From contig JAVKSM010000084.1 in the NCBI GenBank assembly GCA_039583705.1, forward strand, positions 1 through 14,775: a DNA stretch of 14,775 bases, in the 5' to 3' direction. Positions within the stretch are counted from its first letter, which is position 1; every line of letters starts with the position of its first letter. Below, piece by piece: positions 13,971 to 14,775 of the stretch. The translations under genes were made by a program, and so were the position numbers. Under the pieces are notes generated by a model. That model did not search any database and was not told where the DNA came from. It saw only the letters and a program-made list of their open reading frames with translations. This stretch comes from JAVKSM01 sp039583705. GTDB lineage: Bacteria > Actinomycetota > Actinomycetes > Mycobacteriales > Pseudonocardiaceae.

Positions 13971-14775
13971 ATGCCGGAGGCGACGTCAGGCGCGCCCAGG
14001 GCGCCCAGAGCGCCACTGGACACGGCGGTGGCGGCCACCCGTGGCGCGGTGCGGGCGTTGCTCGACCGTGCCGGGGACGCGCCGCTGCTGGTCGCCTGCT
14101 CCGGCGGCGCCGACTCGCTCGCGCTCGCCGCGGCGACGGCGTTCGTCGCCGCCCGACGGCAGCTACCGGCGTCCGCCGTGGTCGTGGACCACGGCCTGCA
14201 AGCGGGCTCGGCGCGGGTCGCCGAGCGGACCGTCGGGGTGCTCGCCGGGCTCGGCCTGCCGGCGCGGGTGCTGCGGGTCGAGGTCACGGGACGCGGCGGC
14301 CCGGAGGCGGCAGCCCGGGTGGCCCGCTACCGCGCGTTGCGGGCCGCGGTGCCCTCGCGGAATGCGCTGGTCCTGCTCGGGCACACCCTGGACGACCAGG
14401 CCGAGACGGTCCTGCTCGGGCTGGGCCGGGGCTCGGGGGCGCGCTCGCTGTCGGGCATGCGGCCGCTGTCCCGGCCCTGGGGTCGGCCGCTGCTCGCCGT
14501 CCGGCGGGCGACGACCCGGGCGGCGTGTCGTGCGTTGGGGCTGCCGGTGTGGGACGACCCGCACAATGCCGACCCGGCCTTCACCCGGGTCCGGCTGCGC
14601 ACCGAAGCGCTGCCGCTGCTGGAGGACGTGCTCGCCGGCGGGGTCGCGGAGGCGCTGGCCCGCACCGCCGCCCAGCTCGCCGAGGACGACGAGGCACTGG
14701 ACGCCCTCGCCCGCGAGCGCCTGGCCGCCACGGCCGAGGCCGGCGGGCTTGCGGTGGGACCGCTCGGCGCCGTGG
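13971..14775 (+). CDS. tilS: tRNA(Ile)-lysidine synthase, 3' end outside the window
   Basis: The frame is open from ATG 13971 (GGAGG at 13960-13964) to the window edge, giving 268 visible codons of a protein usually 320-450 residues long. The enzyme uses ATP to attach lysine to the wobble cytidine of the tRNA that reads AUA. The PP-loop SGGADS is at residues 44-49, followed by VVVDHGLQAGS. HTLDDQAETVLLGLGRGSG begins at His138, and RPLLAVRRATTRAACRALGLPVWDDPHN...FTRVRLR is the family's tRNA-binding core end. An upstream ATG at 13939 gives only nine codons. It is an essential core gene, normally followed by hpt and ftsH beyond this window. Confidence 0.93.
   Translation, partial: MPEATSGAPRAPRAPLDTAVAATRGAVRALLDRAGDAPLLVACSGGADSLALAAATAFVAARRQLPASAVVVDHGLQAGSARVAERTVGVLAGLGLPARVLRVEVTGRGGPEAAARVARYRALRAAVPSRNALVLLGHTLDDQAETVLLGLGRGSGARSLSGMRPLSRPWGRPLLAVRRATTRAACRALGLPVWDDPHNADPAFTRVRLRTEALPLLEDVLAGGVAEALARTAAQLAEDDEALDALARERLAATAEAGGLAVGPLGAV

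Overview
The window is high-GC actinobacterial DNA. The evidence is strong GC3 bias, GTG starts, and the conserved actinobacterial run dacB (D-Ala-D-Ala carboxypeptidase), a DUF2342-type zinc metalloprotease and tilS. Accessory families typical of Streptomyces, Frankia and Pseudonocardia relatives are also present: XRE/TPR-type regulators, a DUF574 methyltransferase and tgmABC graspetide genes. I cannot name the genus.

Layout. 1-1197 (+): C-terminal part of a large protein ending in three CnaB/carboxypeptidase-regulatory-like domains, probably the tail of a DHA2-type MFS transporter. 1258-2876 (-): a flavoprotein overlapping a regulator that has lost its N-terminal helix-turn-helix. 2893-3022: a decayed second copy of part of the CnaB gene, lying where the regulator's DNA-binding domain and the divergent promoter should be. 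3041-5270 (+): tgm cassette 1. Here the tgmA precursor is fused in frame to an N-terminally deleted and frameshifted tgmB, followed by an intact tgmC (PIMT-like methyltransferase). 5476-6909 (+): dacB. 6952-9409 (-): tgm cassette 2, apparently intact, with tgmA, tgmB and tgmC joined by 4-nt overlaps. 9410-9734: divergent regulatory region. 9735-11463 (+): a full-length XRE/TPR-type regulator-like gene overlapping a SLOG/DprA-like Rossmann protein. 11474-12046 (-): ruined DUF574 SAM-dependent methyltransferase. 12247-12717 (+): Nudix hydrolase. 12852-13919 (+): DUF2342 metalloprotease. 13971-end (+): tilS, cut by the window edge.

Interpretation. The housekeeping genes dacB, DUF2342 and tilS normally lie together. 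Here accessory DNA with two different tgmABC systems sits on both sides of dacB, and the two cassettes converge on it. In this family TgmA is a ribosomally made precursor, TgmB an ATP-grasp ligase that makes side-chain ester or amide crosslinks (graspetides), and TgmC a protein-isoaspartyl-methyltransferase homologue that methylates a core Asp, leading to an aspartimide. Cassette 2 looks functional and encodes an unusual, acid-rich core with a Cys and a DG site. Cassette 1 has a classical Thr/Pro/DG core but a broken ligase and a regulator without its DNA-binding domain. Both cassettes have the same plan (regulator-like gene divergent from tgmABC). Cassette 1 therefore looks like a decaying older or sister system in which one rearrangement removed regulator head and promoter, and a second fused precursor to ligase.
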